From contig KE159699.1 in NCBI GenBank assembly GCA_000403415.2, positions 1 through 52,937 of the forward strand: a stretch of DNA of 52,937 nt, in the 5' to 3' direction. A program made the translations under genes and the position numbers. Position 1 is the stretch's first letter. Each line of letters opens with the position of its first letter. The DNA is from Firmicutes bacterium M10-2. Lineage in GTDB: Bacteria > Bacillota_I > Bacilli_A > Erysipelotrichales > Erysipelotrichaceae. The notes beneath the pieces were generated by a model. That model saw nothing but the letters and a program-made list of their open reading frames with translations, did not search any database and was not told the origin of the DNA. This document shows, in pieces, positions 1-12,226 of the stretch.

Positions 1-59
1 AAAAACAGTGAACAGTTTAGAAAGATCTTGAAGAAAGCACAAGAAACAAGAGAACCAAC

Positions 60-2980
<2,921 letters not shown>

Positions 2981-3061
2981 AGCCCGCGACTTGCCAAAGA
3001 GACGAAAGAAGTGTAAGAGAGAAGAGTGGATGTCGGTTTTGAGGGATCGAGCAAAAGAAGA

Positions 3062-3174
3062 TCCGGTGACGAAGGCGGGATGGAGACACCTGAATACATT
3101 CCGAACTCAGCAGTTAAGCACCCCAGCGGCGACGATAGTTGGCCTTGCGCCTGCGAAAATAGCACGTTGCCGGG
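3062..3174 (+). rRNA. rrf: 5S ribosomal RNA
   Basis: 5S rRNA of about 113 nt, 81 bp after the 23S gene. The core CCGAACTCAGCAGTTAAGC and the terminal helix (TCCGGTGAC at the 5' end with GTTGCCGGG at the 3' end) identify it. A T-run follows at 3175-3183, then about 85 bp with no recognisable gene or tRNA before the operon's hairpin terminator at 3270, where an IS has inserted. Confidence 0.95.
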
Positions 3175-3269
3175 TCTTTTTTTTATGGAAGAAGGAAACT
3201 AATTTGGATGGCTATCTTGAAAAATGCAGTGTTCTTCGTTTATTTGCAAAACGTGAGATAATAAGGAAA

Positions 3270-3294
3270 AAGAAAGGATTGAGGATCCTTTCTT
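3270..3294 (+). terminator. rRNA-operon terminator hairpin, left copy of the IS target duplication
   Basis: A perfect 10-bp stem (AAGAAAGGAT / ATCCTTTCTT) with a 5-nt loop TGAGG. The identical 25 bp recur at 4941-4965 on the other side of the IS1182 element, so the hairpin is the target-site duplication. This copy is followed by the IS left end and not by its original T-rich tail. Confidence 0.9.
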
Positions 3295-3295
3295 C

Positions 3296-3332
3296 AGACT
3301 GTTGACAAATAGAAGTCAGCAGTCTTTTTTTT
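3296..3332 (+). terminator. Terminator built from the IS left terminal repeat
   Basis: AGACTGTTGAC (inside the terminal repeat) pairs with GTCAGCAGTCT at 3315-3325, an 11-bp stem with one G.U pair and an 8-nt loop, directly followed by eight T's. It lies between the duplicated host hairpin and the transposase gene. It should end rRNA-operon transcripts and protect the transposase gene from read-through. Confidence 0.8.
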
Positions 3333-3391
3333 GTTTATATTAACACTATTATAATGTATAATATTTATAATAATGTTTTAGGAGGTAGATT

Positions 3392-4819
3392 ATGACTTGC
3401 CGTTCTTCCGATTCTGTATTAAGTTCTATTCAATTTTTCACTTTTGATCAAGTTATTCCACAGGATCATCTGGTCTATAAGCTGGACCGGGCAATCGATT
3501 GGTCAAAGATCGGTCAGCTTGCTCTTCCTCTTTATTCCGATAAAGGCCGTATGGCAGTCAATCCGGTTATTCTTTTTAAGATGTTGGTCATCAATATCGT
3601 TTTCGGATATAACTCGATGCGCCGTACCTGCACCGAATGCCAGCTTAATGCCGCTTATCGATGGTTCCTTGGCTTGGGGTTTGATCAGAAGATTCCCAAC
3701 TACTCTACATGGTGCCAGAACTACAGACGCCGCTATGCAGGTACGGATATTTTCGAACAGATCTTTCAGCTGATTTTGGAATCATGCTTCAAAGAAGGCT
3801 ACATCCAGCTCGAATCTGTATTTGGCGATTCTACCCATCAGAAAGCGAATGCAAACAAACATCATTATCTGATCGAGCAGATTCAGGTTGCCGAAAAAGC
3901 ATATACACAACAGCTCAACGATGAGATCAACGAGGACCGGGCGGATCACGGTAAGAAGCCTCTCAAAGAAAAAGAAAATACAGAACTTGGCTTTGAAGAA
4001 GCAACAGGAAAAGAAATAAAGGTTCAAGACAGTCATGAAGTGAAGAAAAGCACAGTGGATCCGGATGCAGGACTGTTCCATAAAGGCGAAAAAGAAAAGT
4101 GCTTTGCCTACAGCCATTCTATATTCACGGATCGGAACGGCTTCGTTCTGACGGTGGAAACAAAAGCTGGGAATGTGCATGACAGCGTGTCTTTTTTTGA
4201 CCTTTATGAAAAGCTTCTGAATGGATTCCCTTTTTCGCCGCAGCTGAGCGGACAGATCCAAAATATCGTACTGGATGCCGGATACAAGACACCAGCGATA
4301 TGCCGGGAAATCCTCAAAAGCGGAAGAAAACCGATCTTGCCGTATAAGAGATCCGCGAGAAAAGAAGGATACCTAAAAAAAAGCGAATTTGTATATGACG
4401 AAGAATATGACGAGTATTTATGTCCGGGAGGACATGAACTTTATTATTCGACAACGAACCGAAATGGATACCGAGAATATAAATCGGATCCTGAGAAATG
4501 CGCAGAATGTCCGCTGCTTGAACAATGCACACATTCGAAAAACCATCAAAAAGTAATTACCCAGCATGTATGGTGGTCATATGTGGAAAAAGCCGAAGAG
4601 ATCCGGCATACTCGAGGAACAAAAGAAATTTATTCGAAAAGAAAAGAGAGCGTAGAGAGGACATTTGCAGAAGTAAAAGAAAACAATGGAATGCGATTTA
4701 CAAGGCTGAGAGGTATGGAGAAAAACAAAGTACAGGCTCTGCTCATTTTTGCGTGCCATAATTTGAAAAAGCTGGCCCTTTGGCAATGGAAAAATAGGAA
4801 AATGGCAATCGGAGCATAG
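3392..4819 (+). CDS. IS1182-family DDE transposase
   Basis: 475-residue transposase that would cut and paste the element bounded by the CAGACTGTTGACAAA repeats. The N-terminal region (about residues 1-130) is the helical DNA-binding part typical of IS1182 and IS5-like enzymes. Candidate catalytic residues are D146 (VFGDST), D295 (IVLDAGYKT) and E422 (SVERTFAEVKENNG). A cysteine cluster near 344-379 (CPGG, CAECPLLEQC) matches the zinc-ribbon-like insert of the DDE_Tnp_1_6 domain. The gene starts at an ATG 5 bases after AGGAGG (3381-3386) and several TATAAT-like boxes lie just upstream (3350-3371). The frame is intact, so the element may be active and could also mobilise the 191-bp copies. The family assignment is confident; activity is inferred. 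Confidence 0.95.
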   Translation: MTCRSSDSVLSSIQFFTFDQVIPQDHLVYKLDRAIDWSKIGQLALPLYSDKGRMAVNPVILFKMLVINIVFGYNSMRRTCTECQLNAAYRWFLGLGFDQKIPNYSTWCQNYRRRYAGTDIFEQIFQLILESCFKEGYIQLESVFGDSTHQKANANKHHYLIEQIQVAEKAYTQQLNDEINEDRADHGKKPLKEKENTELGFEEATGKEIKVQDSHEVKKSTVDPDAGLFHKGEKEKCFAYSHSIFTDRNGFVLTVETKAGNVHDSVSFFDLYEKLLNGFPFSPQLSGQIQNIVLDAGYKTPAICREILKSGRKPILPYKRSARKEGYLKKSEFVYDEEYDEYLCPGGHELYYSTTNRNGYREYKSDPEKCAECPLLEQCTHSKNHQKVITQHVWWSYVEKAEEIRHTRGTKEIYSKRKESVERTFAEVKENNGMRFTRLRGMEKNKVQALLIFACHNLKKLALWQWKNRKMAIGA

Positions 4820-4889
4820 TCCGAATGCACCTTATTTACTATAAAAATAAGAAAAAGTATGAATTGGAGTCGTGAAAATAGAAAAATAA

Positions 4890-4928
4890 AAACGGGCAGC
4901 ATTCTTACTTCAAGAATACCGCCCGTTT
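4890..4928 (-). terminator. Inward-facing terminator at the IS right end
   Basis: AAACGGGC (4890-4897) pairs with GCCCGTTT (4921-4928), and ATTCTT with AAGAAT further in. Read on the minus strand the hairpin is followed by TTTTATTTTT. It would stop transcription entering the IS from its right side and may also serve the 3' end of the transposase gene. Confidence 0.7.
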
Positions 4929-4940
4929 GTCAACAGTCTG

Positions 4941-4972
4941 AAGAAAGGATTGAGGATCCTTTCTTTTGTTTG
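4941..4972 (+). terminator. rRNA-operon terminator, right copy with its T-rich tail
   Basis: Second, identical copy of the 25-bp hairpin found at 3270-3294, here keeping the T-rich tail (TTTTGTTTG). It abuts the right end of the IS and overlaps the -35 box of the uvrA promoter. Confidence 0.85.
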
Positions 4973-4998
4973 TATTAAAGAAGAAAAACAAGTATAAT
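4970..4998 (+). promoter_or_regulatory. uvrA promoter
   Basis: TTGTAT (4970-4975), a 17-bp spacer and a consensus TATAAT (4993-4998). The -35 box begins five bases after the terminator hairpin, so the IS insertion upstream of that hairpin did not damage the promoter. No SOS (LexA/DinR) box is evident between it and the gene. Confidence 0.75.
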
Positions 4999-5031
4999 GA
5001 TAGCACAGAAAAAATGGATTTAGGAGAATAT

Positions 5032-7851
5032 ATGGACAAATATATAACAATAAAAGGAGCAAGAGAAAACAATTTAAAAAATGTAAACTTACGTATTCCA
5101 CGGGATAAGCTTGTTATTATGACCGGAGTGTCAGGTTCAGGGAAAACATCTTTGGCTTTTGATACGATTTACGCTGAAGGGCAACGTCGGTATATGGAAT
5201 CTTTATCGGCTTATGCAAGACAGTTTTTAGGAAACAGTGAAAAACCGGATGTTGATCAAATCGACGGGCTTTCTCCCGCAATCGCAATTGATCAAAAAAC
5301 AACTTCGAACAATCCAAGGTCAACTGTTGGGACTGTTACGGAAATTTATGATTATCTGCGCCTTTTATATGCGAGAATCGGAATCCCGTATTGTCCTGAG
5401 CACAATGAGCCCATTACCGGATCCACAGTCACCGAAATGGTTGATCAGATGATGAGTCTGCCTGATCGTACAAGATGCACGATCATGGCGCCTGTCGTTC
5501 GCGGAAAAAAGGGAACCTTTAAGGATCTTTTTGAAAGAATGATGAAAGAGGGATATATCCGTGCTCGAATCGACGGTCAAATGATTATGCTGGAAGAAAT
5601 CGATGGATTGGAGAAAAACAAAAAACACGATATCGATATTGTGATTGATCGAATTGTAAAAGGTGATAATCGATCCCGATTTTACGATTCGATCGAAACC
5701 GCTGTTGAGCTTGGCGAAGGAATGGTTGATGTCTTAGCCGGAGAGGAAGAATTTTTATTATCAAGCAATTATGCCTGCAAAATTTGTGGGTTTACCGTTC
5801 CGAAACTTGAACCGAAACTTTTTTCTTTCAACGCACCTCTTGGTGCATGTCCGACTTGTAAAGGTTTAGGAATCGAACAAAAGGTGGATCTTGATCTTTT
5901 GATTCCGGACCGGAAACTATCTATTGCTCAAGGAGGCATCGCATATTATAAAAATATCGTAAATACCGAAAACCTCGAATGGCAACGAATGAAAGCTTTG
6001 ATTGATCACTATCATATTGATATGGATATGCCGATCAATAAGATCTCGAAAAAAAAGCTGAATTATGTCCTCTATGGATCCGATGAAAAAATTTCATATG
6101 TATTGAATTCCCGTTCAGGTATGACAAGCAAAAAAGAAGATTATATTGAAGGGGTTGTTCCGATGATCGAGCGCCGCTTTTTAGAAACCACTTCAGCATG
6201 GAACAGGGAATGGTATGGGTCATTTATCGGAGAAACCGTTTGCGGAACATGTCATGGAGCACGATTGAACGAAAAAGTTCTGGCGGTGCGTATCAACAAC
6301 AAAAATATTTATGAGTGGACTCAAATGAGTGTAAAAGAAGCACTCAAATTTATGAATGAACTCAAGCTTGATCCCACTGAAAAACAAATCTCTTCCTTAA
6401 TTACTAAAGAAATTGTTTCCAGATTAGAATTTTTGAATAATGTTGGTCTTTCTTATTTAACGCTTGATCGATTGTCGGGAACCTTGTCGGGAGGGGAGCT
6501 TCAAAGAATCAGATTAGCAACGCAGATCGGATCAAAACTAACAGGTGTAATGTATGTATTGGATGAACCGAGCATTGGGCTGCATCAGCGTGATAACGAT
6601 CGCTTAATTGCTACATTAAAAGAAATGAGAGATCTTGGCAATACCTTGATTGTGGTTGAACACGACGAAGATACGATGCGTGCAAGTGATTATATTGTAG
6701 ACGTCGGACCGGGAGCAGGAATTCACGGAGGAGAAATCGTAGCGAGCGGAACCCCCGAAGAAGTAATGAATGATCCGAATTCTATTACCGGACAATATTT
6801 GAGTGGAAAATTGAAGATCGAAATCCCGCAAAAAAGACGAAAAGGAAATGGAAAATTCGTTAAAGTAGTGAAAGCGACCCAAAATAATTTGAAAAATGTG
6901 ACAGTAGATTTTCCTCTAGGTAAAATGATCGCGGTCACCGGAGTATCAGGCTCTGGAAAATCTTCCTTAGTGACTGAAGTTCTGACCCATGGGATCCAAC
7001 ATTCTTTGGGACGATTACGCATCAAGCCGGGACGATGCAAAGAAATCAAAGGTATGGAAAACATTGATAAACTTGTTGAGATCGGGCAAGATCCAATCGG
7101 ACGTACACCGCGATCGAATCCGGCAACTTATACCGGAGTTTTTGATGATATTCGCGAGCTTTTTGCACAAACAAGGGAATCAAAACTTCTCGGATTTGAC
7201 AAAGGACGGTTTTCCTTTAATGTGAAAGGCGGTCGTTGTGAAGCATGTCAGGGAGATGGGATCAAAAAGATTTCCATGCACTTCCTGCCGGATGTATATG
7301 TGCCATGCGACGTGTGTCACGGCAAAAGATATAATGAGGAAACGCTACAAGTAAAATATAAAGACAAAACAATTGCTGATGTATTGGAAATGACTGTAGA
7401 GGAGGCTGTCGAGTTTTTCTCGAACGTATCGAAGATTCGTCATAAATTGCAGACTTTGAAAGATGTAGGATTATCGTATATTAAGCTTGGTCAAAGTGCG
7501 ACAACACTTTCAGGAGGAGAAGCGCAACGTGTCAAATTGGCGTCTGAACTGCAAAAAAAGGCGACAGGAAAGACAATGTTCGTTCTTGATGAGCCCACAA
7601 CTGGACTTCACACAAATGATGTGAAAAAATTGATTGAGGTTCTTCAAAGACTAGTGGATAATGGAGATACCGTTGTTGTGATCGAACACAATTTAGACGT
7701 TATTAAGTGTGCGGACCATATTATTGATATTGGACCGGAAGGTGGCGTTGATGGCGGAAACGTAGTTGCGGTAGGTACACCAGAACAAATTGTGAAAGAC
7801 CAACAAAGTTATACGGGTCAATATTTAAAAGATATCTTGGAAAGGAAGTGA
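5032..7851 (+). CDS. uvrA: Excinuclease ABC subunit A
   Basis: 939-residue damage-recognition ATPase of nucleotide excision repair; with UvrB it scans DNA and loads UvrB at lesions. It has two ABC ATPase modules. The first Walker A is GVSGSGKTS (about 32-40) and the first signature is [12 protein letters not shown]; the second module has GVSGSGKSS and [12 protein letters not shown]. Zinc-binding cysteine pairs are present ([34 protein letters not shown]). I chose the ATG at 5032 because AGGAGA lies 5 bp upstream; an in-frame TTG at 4966 would fall in the terminator and promoter. The length matches the family. uvrB is not in the window. It is followed after 4 bp by hprK. Confidence 0.97.
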   Translation: MDKYITIKGARENNLKNVNLRIPRDKLVIMTGVSGSGKTSLAFDTIYAEGQRRYMESLSAYARQFLGNSEKPDVDQIDGLSPAIAIDQKTTSNNPRSTVGTVTEIYDYLRLLYARIGIPYCPEHNEPITGSTVTEMVDQMMSLPDRTRCTIMAPVVRGKKGTFKDLFERMMKEGYIRARIDGQMIMLEEIDGLEKNKKHDIDIVIDRIVKGDNRSRFYDSIETAVELGEGMVDVLAGEEEFLLSSNYACKICGFTVPKLEPKLFSFNAPLGACPTCKGLGIEQKVDLDLLIPDRKLSIAQGGIAYYKNIVNTENLEWQRMKALIDHYHIDMDMPINKISKKKLNYVLYGSDEKISYVLNSRSGMTSKKEDYIEGVVPMIERRFLETTSAWNREWYGSFIGETVCGTCHGARLNEKVLAVRINNKNIYEWTQMSVKEALKFMNELKLDPTEKQISSLITKEIVSRLEFLNNVGLSYLTLDRLSGTLSGGELQRIRLATQIGSKLTGVMYVLDEPSIGLHQRDNDRLIATLKEMRDLGNTLIVVEHDEDTMRASDYIVDVGPGAGIHGGEIVASGTPEEVMNDPNSITGQYLSGKLKIEIPQKRRKGNGKFVKVVKATQNNLKNVTVDFPLGKMIAVTGVSGSGKSSLVTEVLTHGIQHSLGRLRIKPGRCKEIKGMENIDKLVEIGQDPIGRTPRSNPATYTGVFDDIRELFAQTRESKLLGFDKGRFSFNVKGGRCEACQGDGIKKISMHFLPDVYVPCDVCHGKRYNEETLQVKYKDKTIADVLEMTVEEAVEFFSNVSKIRHKLQTLKDVGLSYIKLGQSATTLSGGEAQRVKLASELQKKATGKTMFVLDEPTTGLHTNDVKKLIEVLQRLVDNGDTVVVIEHNLDVIKCADHIIDIGPEGGVDGGNVVAVGTPEQIVKDQQSYTGQYLKDILERK

Positions 7852-7855
7852 GCCA

Positions 7856-8815
7856 ATGAGTCGCGTAACGGTAAAAGACATTGCCGAAAAATTCATGTGG
7901 GAAGTAGTATGCGGAAAAGGGGAAGCATTACAGCGACCTGTAACACTGGCAGACACGAATCGACCGGGACTTGAATTAGCCGGTTATTTTCCCGGAACGC
8001 AAGTGAAAAGGCTCGTTGTGCTTGGCGATAAAGAAATCGGATATATTCAAGCGGAAATGGATGAAATTTCACAACGTCGCGCTTTCGAATATTTGACTGG
8101 GCCCAAAACACCGGCCATTGTAGTGACCAACAGCAATCCATGCCCCGAAATTTTAAAGGAAATCGCTCAACGAAAAAACTTTCCGATCTGCACTTCGGAT
8201 CAGAAAACATCGCATGTAATCGTCAATGTAACCAATTATTTAGATGAAATGTTGGCTCAAAGCGTTATTTTGCATGGAGAACTTGTTCGTGTGTATGGTG
8301 TAGGGGTTCTTATTACCGGAAAATCAGGTACCGGAAAATCGGAAATTGTTCTTGAACTGATTCAAAGAGGTCATCAGCTGGTGGCCGATGATCGAGTGGA
8401 CTGCTATCGGATTCATAATCAATTAATTGGCAGACCGACTCCTATGATTGAAGGGTTCATGGAACTACGAGGAGTAGGGATCATCGATGTCGAGAAAATG
8501 TATGGAGTGGCATCAATAACCCATCAAACGAATATTGATCTTGAAATCGTTCTTGAACCTTTTCGTACCACCTCAGATTATGACCGTGTGGGAATCGAAG
8601 AAAAGGAATATTCGGAAATTTTGGGAATCAGGATCTTGAAAATGCGTATTCCGGTCAGTGCGGGAAGACCAATGTCCACCATTATCGAAACAGCCGTTAC
8701 CAATTATTTACTGTTGATCCAAGGAACGGATTCAGCGAAAGAATTTGAAGAACGTGTCCTAGCGGAGATCGCACATAATCGTGATGAAGATCTCAAGGAA
8801 AAATCAGAAAAATAA
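7856..8815 (+). CDS. hprK: HPr kinase/phosphorylase
   Basis: 319-residue bifunctional enzyme that phosphorylates Ser46 of HPr, and removes the phosphate, in response to glycolytic state. P-Ser-HPr is the CcpA co-regulator in Bacillota. Visible motifs are the Walker A GKSGTGKS (155-162), the conserved VADDRV loop, and the family signature ELRGVGIIDV (203-212). It lies 4 bp after uvrA and 12 bp before trxB, so the three form one operon; lgt, a frequent neighbour of hprK, is absent. The consensus cre box at 27055 and the mtl PTS operon at 33.9 kb are plausible downstream targets of the regulation it controls. Confidence 0.96.
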   Translation: MSRVTVKDIAEKFMWEVVCGKGEALQRPVTLADTNRPGLELAGYFPGTQVKRLVVLGDKEIGYIQAEMDEISQRRAFEYLTGPKTPAIVVTNSNPCPEILKEIAQRKNFPICTSDQKTSHVIVNVTNYLDEMLAQSVILHGELVRVYGVGVLITGKSGTGKSEIVLELIQRGHQLVADDRVDCYRIHNQLIGRPTPMIEGFMELRGVGIIDVEKMYGVASITHQTNIDLEIVLEPFRTTSDYDRVGIEEKEYSEILGIRILKMRIPVSAGRPMSTIIETAVTNYLLLIQGTDSAKEFEERVLAEIAHNRDEDLKEKSEK

Positions 8816-8827
8816 AGGAGAAAAAGT

Positions 8828-9739
8828 ATGAGTGAAATTTATGATCTCGCGATCATAGGAGCCGGACCGGCCGGAATGGCAGCGGCGCTTTATGCATCGC
8901 GCAGTGGTTTAAAAACTTGTATGATTGAAAGTGGAGCGCCGGGAGGGAAACTTTTAAAAACTTATCATATTGAAAATTATCCCGGTGTGAAAGGCGTTGG
9001 TGGAGCGGAACTGGCGACGAACATGTTAGATCAAGCTTTGGAATTCGGGACAGAATATATTGCCGGAGAAGTTGTAAAAGTCGATGAGGACAAGACTCTT
9101 CACTTAGCGGATGGCAGCACAATTAAGGCGCAATGTGTTCTCTTAGCGACCGGTACGAAAGAGCGGATGCTCAATATTCCGGGAGAAAAAGAAAATGTCG
9201 GAAAAGGCGTATCTTTTTGTGCCGTATGTGATGGAGCTTTCTTCCGCGGAAAAGATATTGTTGTGATTGGCGGCGGAAATTCTGCATTGGAAGAGTCAGT
9301 CTTTTTAACACAGTTTGCCCGTAAAATATATATCGTCATTCGGCGTGATGAATTTCGAGCAGAAAAGAAATTCCAACGTGAAGTTGAAGAAAACGATAAG
9401 ATCGAAGTCATCAAGGAAAGTGTCCCGGTCGAAGTGCTTTCAGATGGCAAAGTGACAGGAATTGTGATTCAAAATGTGAAGACACAAGAAAAACAGACCA
9501 TTGAATGTTCGGGAATTTTTCCTTATGTAGGTTCAGATCCAATCAGTGATTGCGTAAAAGATCTTGGTGTGTGCAATGATCATGGGTATGTAAAGGTCGA
9601 TCGCAATATGGAAACGAAAATTGATGGCTTGTTTGCGGCCGGCGATGTTGTGGATAAACAGCTTCCGCAAGTTGTTACAGCAGTTGGTGATGGTGCCCTT
9701 GTAGCCCAGCAAGCATTCAAGAAAGTAAAGGAAAAATAA
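8828..9739 (+). CDS. trxB: Thioredoxin-disulfide reductase
   Basis: 303-residue NADPH-dependent flavoprotein that reduces thioredoxin in the cytoplasm. It has an FAD-binding GAGPAG motif (11-16), the redox-active CAVC (131-134), the NADPH-binding GGGNSALEE and a C-terminal FAD contact [17 protein letters not shown] lies 7 bp before the ATG. Its likely substrate, trxA, is in the same window at 18.3 kb. Full length for the low-Mr TrxB family. Confidence 0.96.
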   Translation: MSEIYDLAIIGAGPAGMAAALYASRSGLKTCMIESGAPGGKLLKTYHIENYPGVKGVGGAELATNMLDQALEFGTEYIAGEVVKVDEDKTLHLADGSTIKAQCVLLATGTKERMLNIPGEKENVGKGVSFCAVCDGAFFRGKDIVVIGGGNSALEESVFLTQFARKIYIVIRRDEFRAEKKFQREVEENDKIEVIKESVPVEVLSDGKVTGIVIQNVKTQEKQTIECSGIFPYVGSDPISDCVKDLGVCNDHGYVKVDRNMETKIDGLFAAGDVVDKQLPQVVTAVGDGALVAQQAFKKVKEK

Positions 9740-9803
9740 ATTGAATGCCCTTACAATTTGTGCTTAAATGATTGTAGAGATAGACAAATTGGGAGGAAAG
9801 ATT

Positions 9804-10301
9804 ATGGATTCATTAACAGCAATTCAAAATGCAATGAATTTCTATTATGAAATCACAGGATTGAGATCATATTTTGTACAAGATGTAAACGAAGTAGATA
9901 GTGCCAAAGAAAAAAATTTTTTCTGCAAAACATTGAAGATGAGTTCGAAAGCTTTAGACCACTGTGAAGCATGCACATTGGAAAACTATACAAATGCTTT
10001 AAGTAAACATGAGATCCAAATGTATTCATGTCATGCAGGTTTGGTGAAATGGTCAATTCCTGTTGAATTTCCAAACGCAAAGGGCGTGATCGTATCCGAA
10101 GGAGTCATTAGCTCGCAACAGGTGGCTGATAAAGACCAGTGGATTGATTATCTCGTGGAAAAATATAACTTATCCCGGAATATGTTAATGGTCAATTACG
10201 AACATATTGTCGAAATGACTGAAAAACAAGTCGATGATAGTGTGAAGCTGTTATGTTCATTGCTTGAATATTATCGTTCGCTTTGTACAGATAAAGCGTA
10301 A
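9804..10301 (+). CDS. Stand-alone PocR-type sensory domain protein
   Basis: 165-residue protein resembling the PocR ligand-binding domain, a PAS-like fold first seen fused to AraC-type regulators. A cysteine-rich core, HCEACTLENYTNAL followed by MYSCHAGLVKWSIPV, is the recognisable signature. There is no DNA-binding or kinase domain attached, so the output partner is unknown; it might bind a small ligand or metal and act through another protein. I start it at the ATG at 9804, after GGGAGGA, not at the in-frame ATG at 9768. It is followed by a strong bidirectional terminator shared with the convergent deacetylase gene. Confidence 0.65.
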   Translation: MDSLTAIQNAMNFYYEITGLRSYFVQDVNEVDSAKEKNFFCKTLKMSSKALDHCEACTLENYTNALSKHEIQMYSCHAGLVKWSIPVEFPNAKGVIVSEGVISSQQVADKDQWIDYLVEKYNLSRNMLMVNYEHIVEMTEKQVDDSVKLLCSLLEYYRSLCTDKA

Positions 10302-10331
10302 AAAAAGGAAGTCTGAGCAGACTTCCTTTTT
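10302..10331. terminator. Bidirectional intrinsic terminator
   Basis: Perfect 14-bp stem (AAAAAGGAAGTCTG / CAGACTTCCTTTTT) with a 2-nt spacer. Its A- and T-rich flanks let it act in both directions, between the convergent PocR-domain and NodB genes; the deacetylase stop codon overlaps its right edge. Confidence 0.9.
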
Positions 10332-11751
10332 AATTGACCGTTTCATGATGGGCAGGATAAGAAGAGGTATCTAAACCAAGGAAAATATATCCTTGATCTT
10401 TATAATATTTGATAATTTCTTCCAGTGCTTCAACCGTAGTGTCTTTGGCATCTGTATCATGCATTAAAATGTTGATATATTGTTCATCGCTTCCGGTGGC
10501 GTTTTGCACGATCTGAGATACCGGAACATTGTTTCCGCTCGCATCGGTCGAATCGACATTCCAATCAAAATATTGATACCCTTTTTGACGGACTTCTTCA
10601 GTCAATTCGCTCATGATGCCCGGAGTGTATTGAGCGGAGATCATATTGCTCGAACCACCCGGGAAACGAATGACCATTGATTTTTCACCGGTTACATCTT
10701 CCACCATATCGGAAATATTTTGAAGATCTTCAAAATATGCATCTTTGCTTGAATATACGGTAGAGTAATCATGTGTGTACGTATGCAGACCGATTGTATG
10801 CCCCTCGTTAGCAGCCTCTTTCATGTAGTTATTGTATTCCGGATGGTTGCCTGTCACGAAGAAGGTTGCTTTTGCATCGTACTTATCTAAGATATCTAAG
10901 ATTTTTTTCGTGTTTTCGCTTGGTCCGTCATCAAAAGTCAAGTAGACAACTTTTTTTCCGTAGGCCGGATCTTTTTCTATGACCAACGGAATGGTCACGG
11001 TCTGAGAGTTCCCGGATTGATCGGTCAACGTCACATCGACACTGGACTCTCCTGCTTTTTTTGAATTATAAGATGACGTGTCGATTTCTATAGTTGGAGC
11101 AGGGTCGTAGTCATCTTTTGCCTCGATCATGGAGTCAGTGACATCCTGCCCTTGTTTGATTGTGAGCGTTGCTTTCTTGTCTTTTAAAGTTGGTGCTTTT
11201 GTATCTTCTTCACGGTACATATGGATATCTTTTTTCGTTTCATTACCTTCTTCATCCACTGCCGTCACTGTGATCTGATGTTTTCCACGCTCATCAATTG
11301 TTGTTTTGTCATAGTCGTACGTATATTTGATTTTGCCGGCATCTTCTGCCTTTTCGATGACCATGGAAGGGTCAAAATCCGAAACCATATCGATTGTGAC
11401 ATCTTTTAAAGTAAGTTGTGGTGCCTTTGTGTCTTTGACATTGATCAAAGCGTCACTTTTATGATTTTTAAAAGAATAAGAAATAGGATATTCTCCTTTT
11501 TTATTCGTATCAATCTTTCCTTCAACCTTGACTTCATCTTTATTTCCGCCGAATACAAATTTGATATTTGATCTTGGGTCGTATTTTTCTTTGTATTCCA
11601 CCACGACATCTTTGGCAATTAATTGTACGGGATGAAAATTTAAATAAATCATGTAGATTCCTGCACATAAAGCCGCAGGAATCATTAAGACGATCAGCAT
11701 CCGTCCAAGGCGGAGTCGACGCCGTTTTCTTCGTTTTCGTTTTGTAGCCAT
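10330..11751 (-). CDS. Membrane-anchored polysaccharide deacetylase (NodB domain) with Ig-like repeats
   Basis: 473 residues. A very basic N-terminus (KRKRRKRRRLRLGR) precedes one transmembrane helix (about 18-38). A stalk of about three Ig-like repeats (to about 255) follows, with recurring DTKAP linkers, and then a C-terminal NodB/CE4 domain. CE4 motifs are present: TFDDGP, HTYTH, RFPGG and LMHD, i.e. the catalytic Asp, the metal-binding Asp/His set and the late His. It probably deacetylates peptidoglycan GlcNAc or another surface glycan at the outer face, which often gives lysozyme resistance; the exact substrate is not shown. The start is the ATG at 11751 after AAGGAAAA; a GTG five codons earlier overlaps that RBS. 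Confidence 0.9.
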   Translation of the reverse strand: MATKRKRRKRRRLRLGRMLIVLMIPAALCAGIYMIYLNFHPVQLIAKDVVVEYKEKYDPRSNIKFVFGGNKDEVKVEGKIDTNKKGEYPISYSFKNHKSDALINVKDTKAPQLTLKDVTIDMVSDFDPSMVIEKAEDAGKIKYTYDYDKTTIDERGKHQITVTAVDEEGNETKKDIHMYREEDTKAPTLKDKKATLTIKQGQDVTDSMIEAKDDYDPAPTIEIDTSSYNSKKAGESSVDVTLTDQSGNSQTVTIPLVIEKDPAYGKKVVYLTFDDGPSENTKKILDILDKYDAKATFFVTGNHPEYNNYMKEAANEGHTIGLHTYTHDYSTVYSSKDAYFEDLQNISDMVEDVTGEKSMVIRFPGGSSNMISAQYTPGIMSELTEEVRQKGYQYFDWNVDSTDASGNNVPVSQIVQNATGSDEQYINILMHDTDAKDTTVEALEEIIKYYKDQGYIFLGLDTSSYPAHHETVN

Positions 11752-11887
11752 ATAATTTTCCTTCACTTGTATTGTATGTAATTAATTATACATGAGTTAT
11801 TCCGAAAAGCGAGAGATGAAAATTTTTTCTGAACGAAGAAAGAAATTTGCTATACTAAAGAAAGAAGAAAGAAAAGAGGTAGGATCA

Positions 11888-12211
11888 ATGAAACTCATAT
11901 TAGCCATTCTGTCAAATGAAGACAGTTCGACCGCTAATCATTTGCTCAATAAAAACGGTTTTCAAGTCACAAAGTTGGCAACGACCGGTGGATTTTTACG
12001 AGCGGGAAATACGACCTTGATGATCGGGTGTGAAGAAGACCAAGTGGAGGACGCACTCAAATTAATCGAAGAAAGCTCGAGAAAACGTTCCGAGCTCGTT
12101 CCTACATCCGCAGGATATGATATGGGAAGATATATGAATTTGCCAATGGAAGTCCAAGTGGGAGGAGCCACTATTTTTGTGATTGACGTTGAACAGTTTA
12201 AGAAAGTGTAA
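11888..12211 (+). CDS. darA: Cyclic-di-AMP receptor DarA (PII-like)
   Basis: 107-residue PII-like protein that binds c-di-AMP in Bacillota (also called PstA). The N-terminal MKLILAILSNEDS strand, the TGGFLRAGNTTLMIGCE segment and the C-terminal GGATIFVIDVE strand match the family, and the length is typical. The ATG at 11888 follows GAGGTAGGATCA; an in-frame ATG at 11792 is too far upstream. A TATACT box at 11851 is a likely -10. It lies 15 bp before purD and is probably cotranscribed with purD and fhs, an arrangement I have no established explanation for. Confidence 0.88.
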   Translation: MKLILAILSNEDSSTANHLLNKNGFQVTKLATTGGFLRAGNTTLMIGCEEDQVEDALKLIEESSRKRSELVPTSAGYDMGRYMNLPMEVQVGGATIFVIDVEQFKKV

Positions 12212-12226
12212 AGAGAGGGAAAAACT

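Larger units (their letters stand above)
3295..4940 (+). mobile_element. IS1182-family insertion sequence, complete (1646 bp)
   Basis: The ends are perfect 15-bp inverted repeats, CAGACTGTTGACAAA at 3295-3309 and TTTGTCAACAGTCTG at 4926-4940. The element is flanked by a 25-bp direct repeat that is exactly the rRNA-operon terminator stem-loop. One intact DDE transposase gene fills it. Each end carries a hairpin followed by a T-rich tract directed inward (3296-3332 on the plus strand, 4890-4928 on the minus strand), which should stop transcription entering from either side. The same terminal repeat, with two variable positions, ends the three 191-bp elements in this window. Confidence 0.95.

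Noticed and set aside
3176-3269. Possible tRNA gene after 5S rRNA
   Set aside because: No cloverleaf or TTCRANNC T-loop found in this stretch.
4966-5031. Upstream TTG start for uvrA
   Set aside because: It would place the coding start inside the terminator tail and promoter; the ATG at 5032 has a good RBS and gives the normal protein length.
11806-11850. CCGAA and TGAAC motifs upstream of darA-purD as PurR boxes
   Set aside because: Neither fits the full PurBox and the spacing and orientation do not match the paired arrangement.
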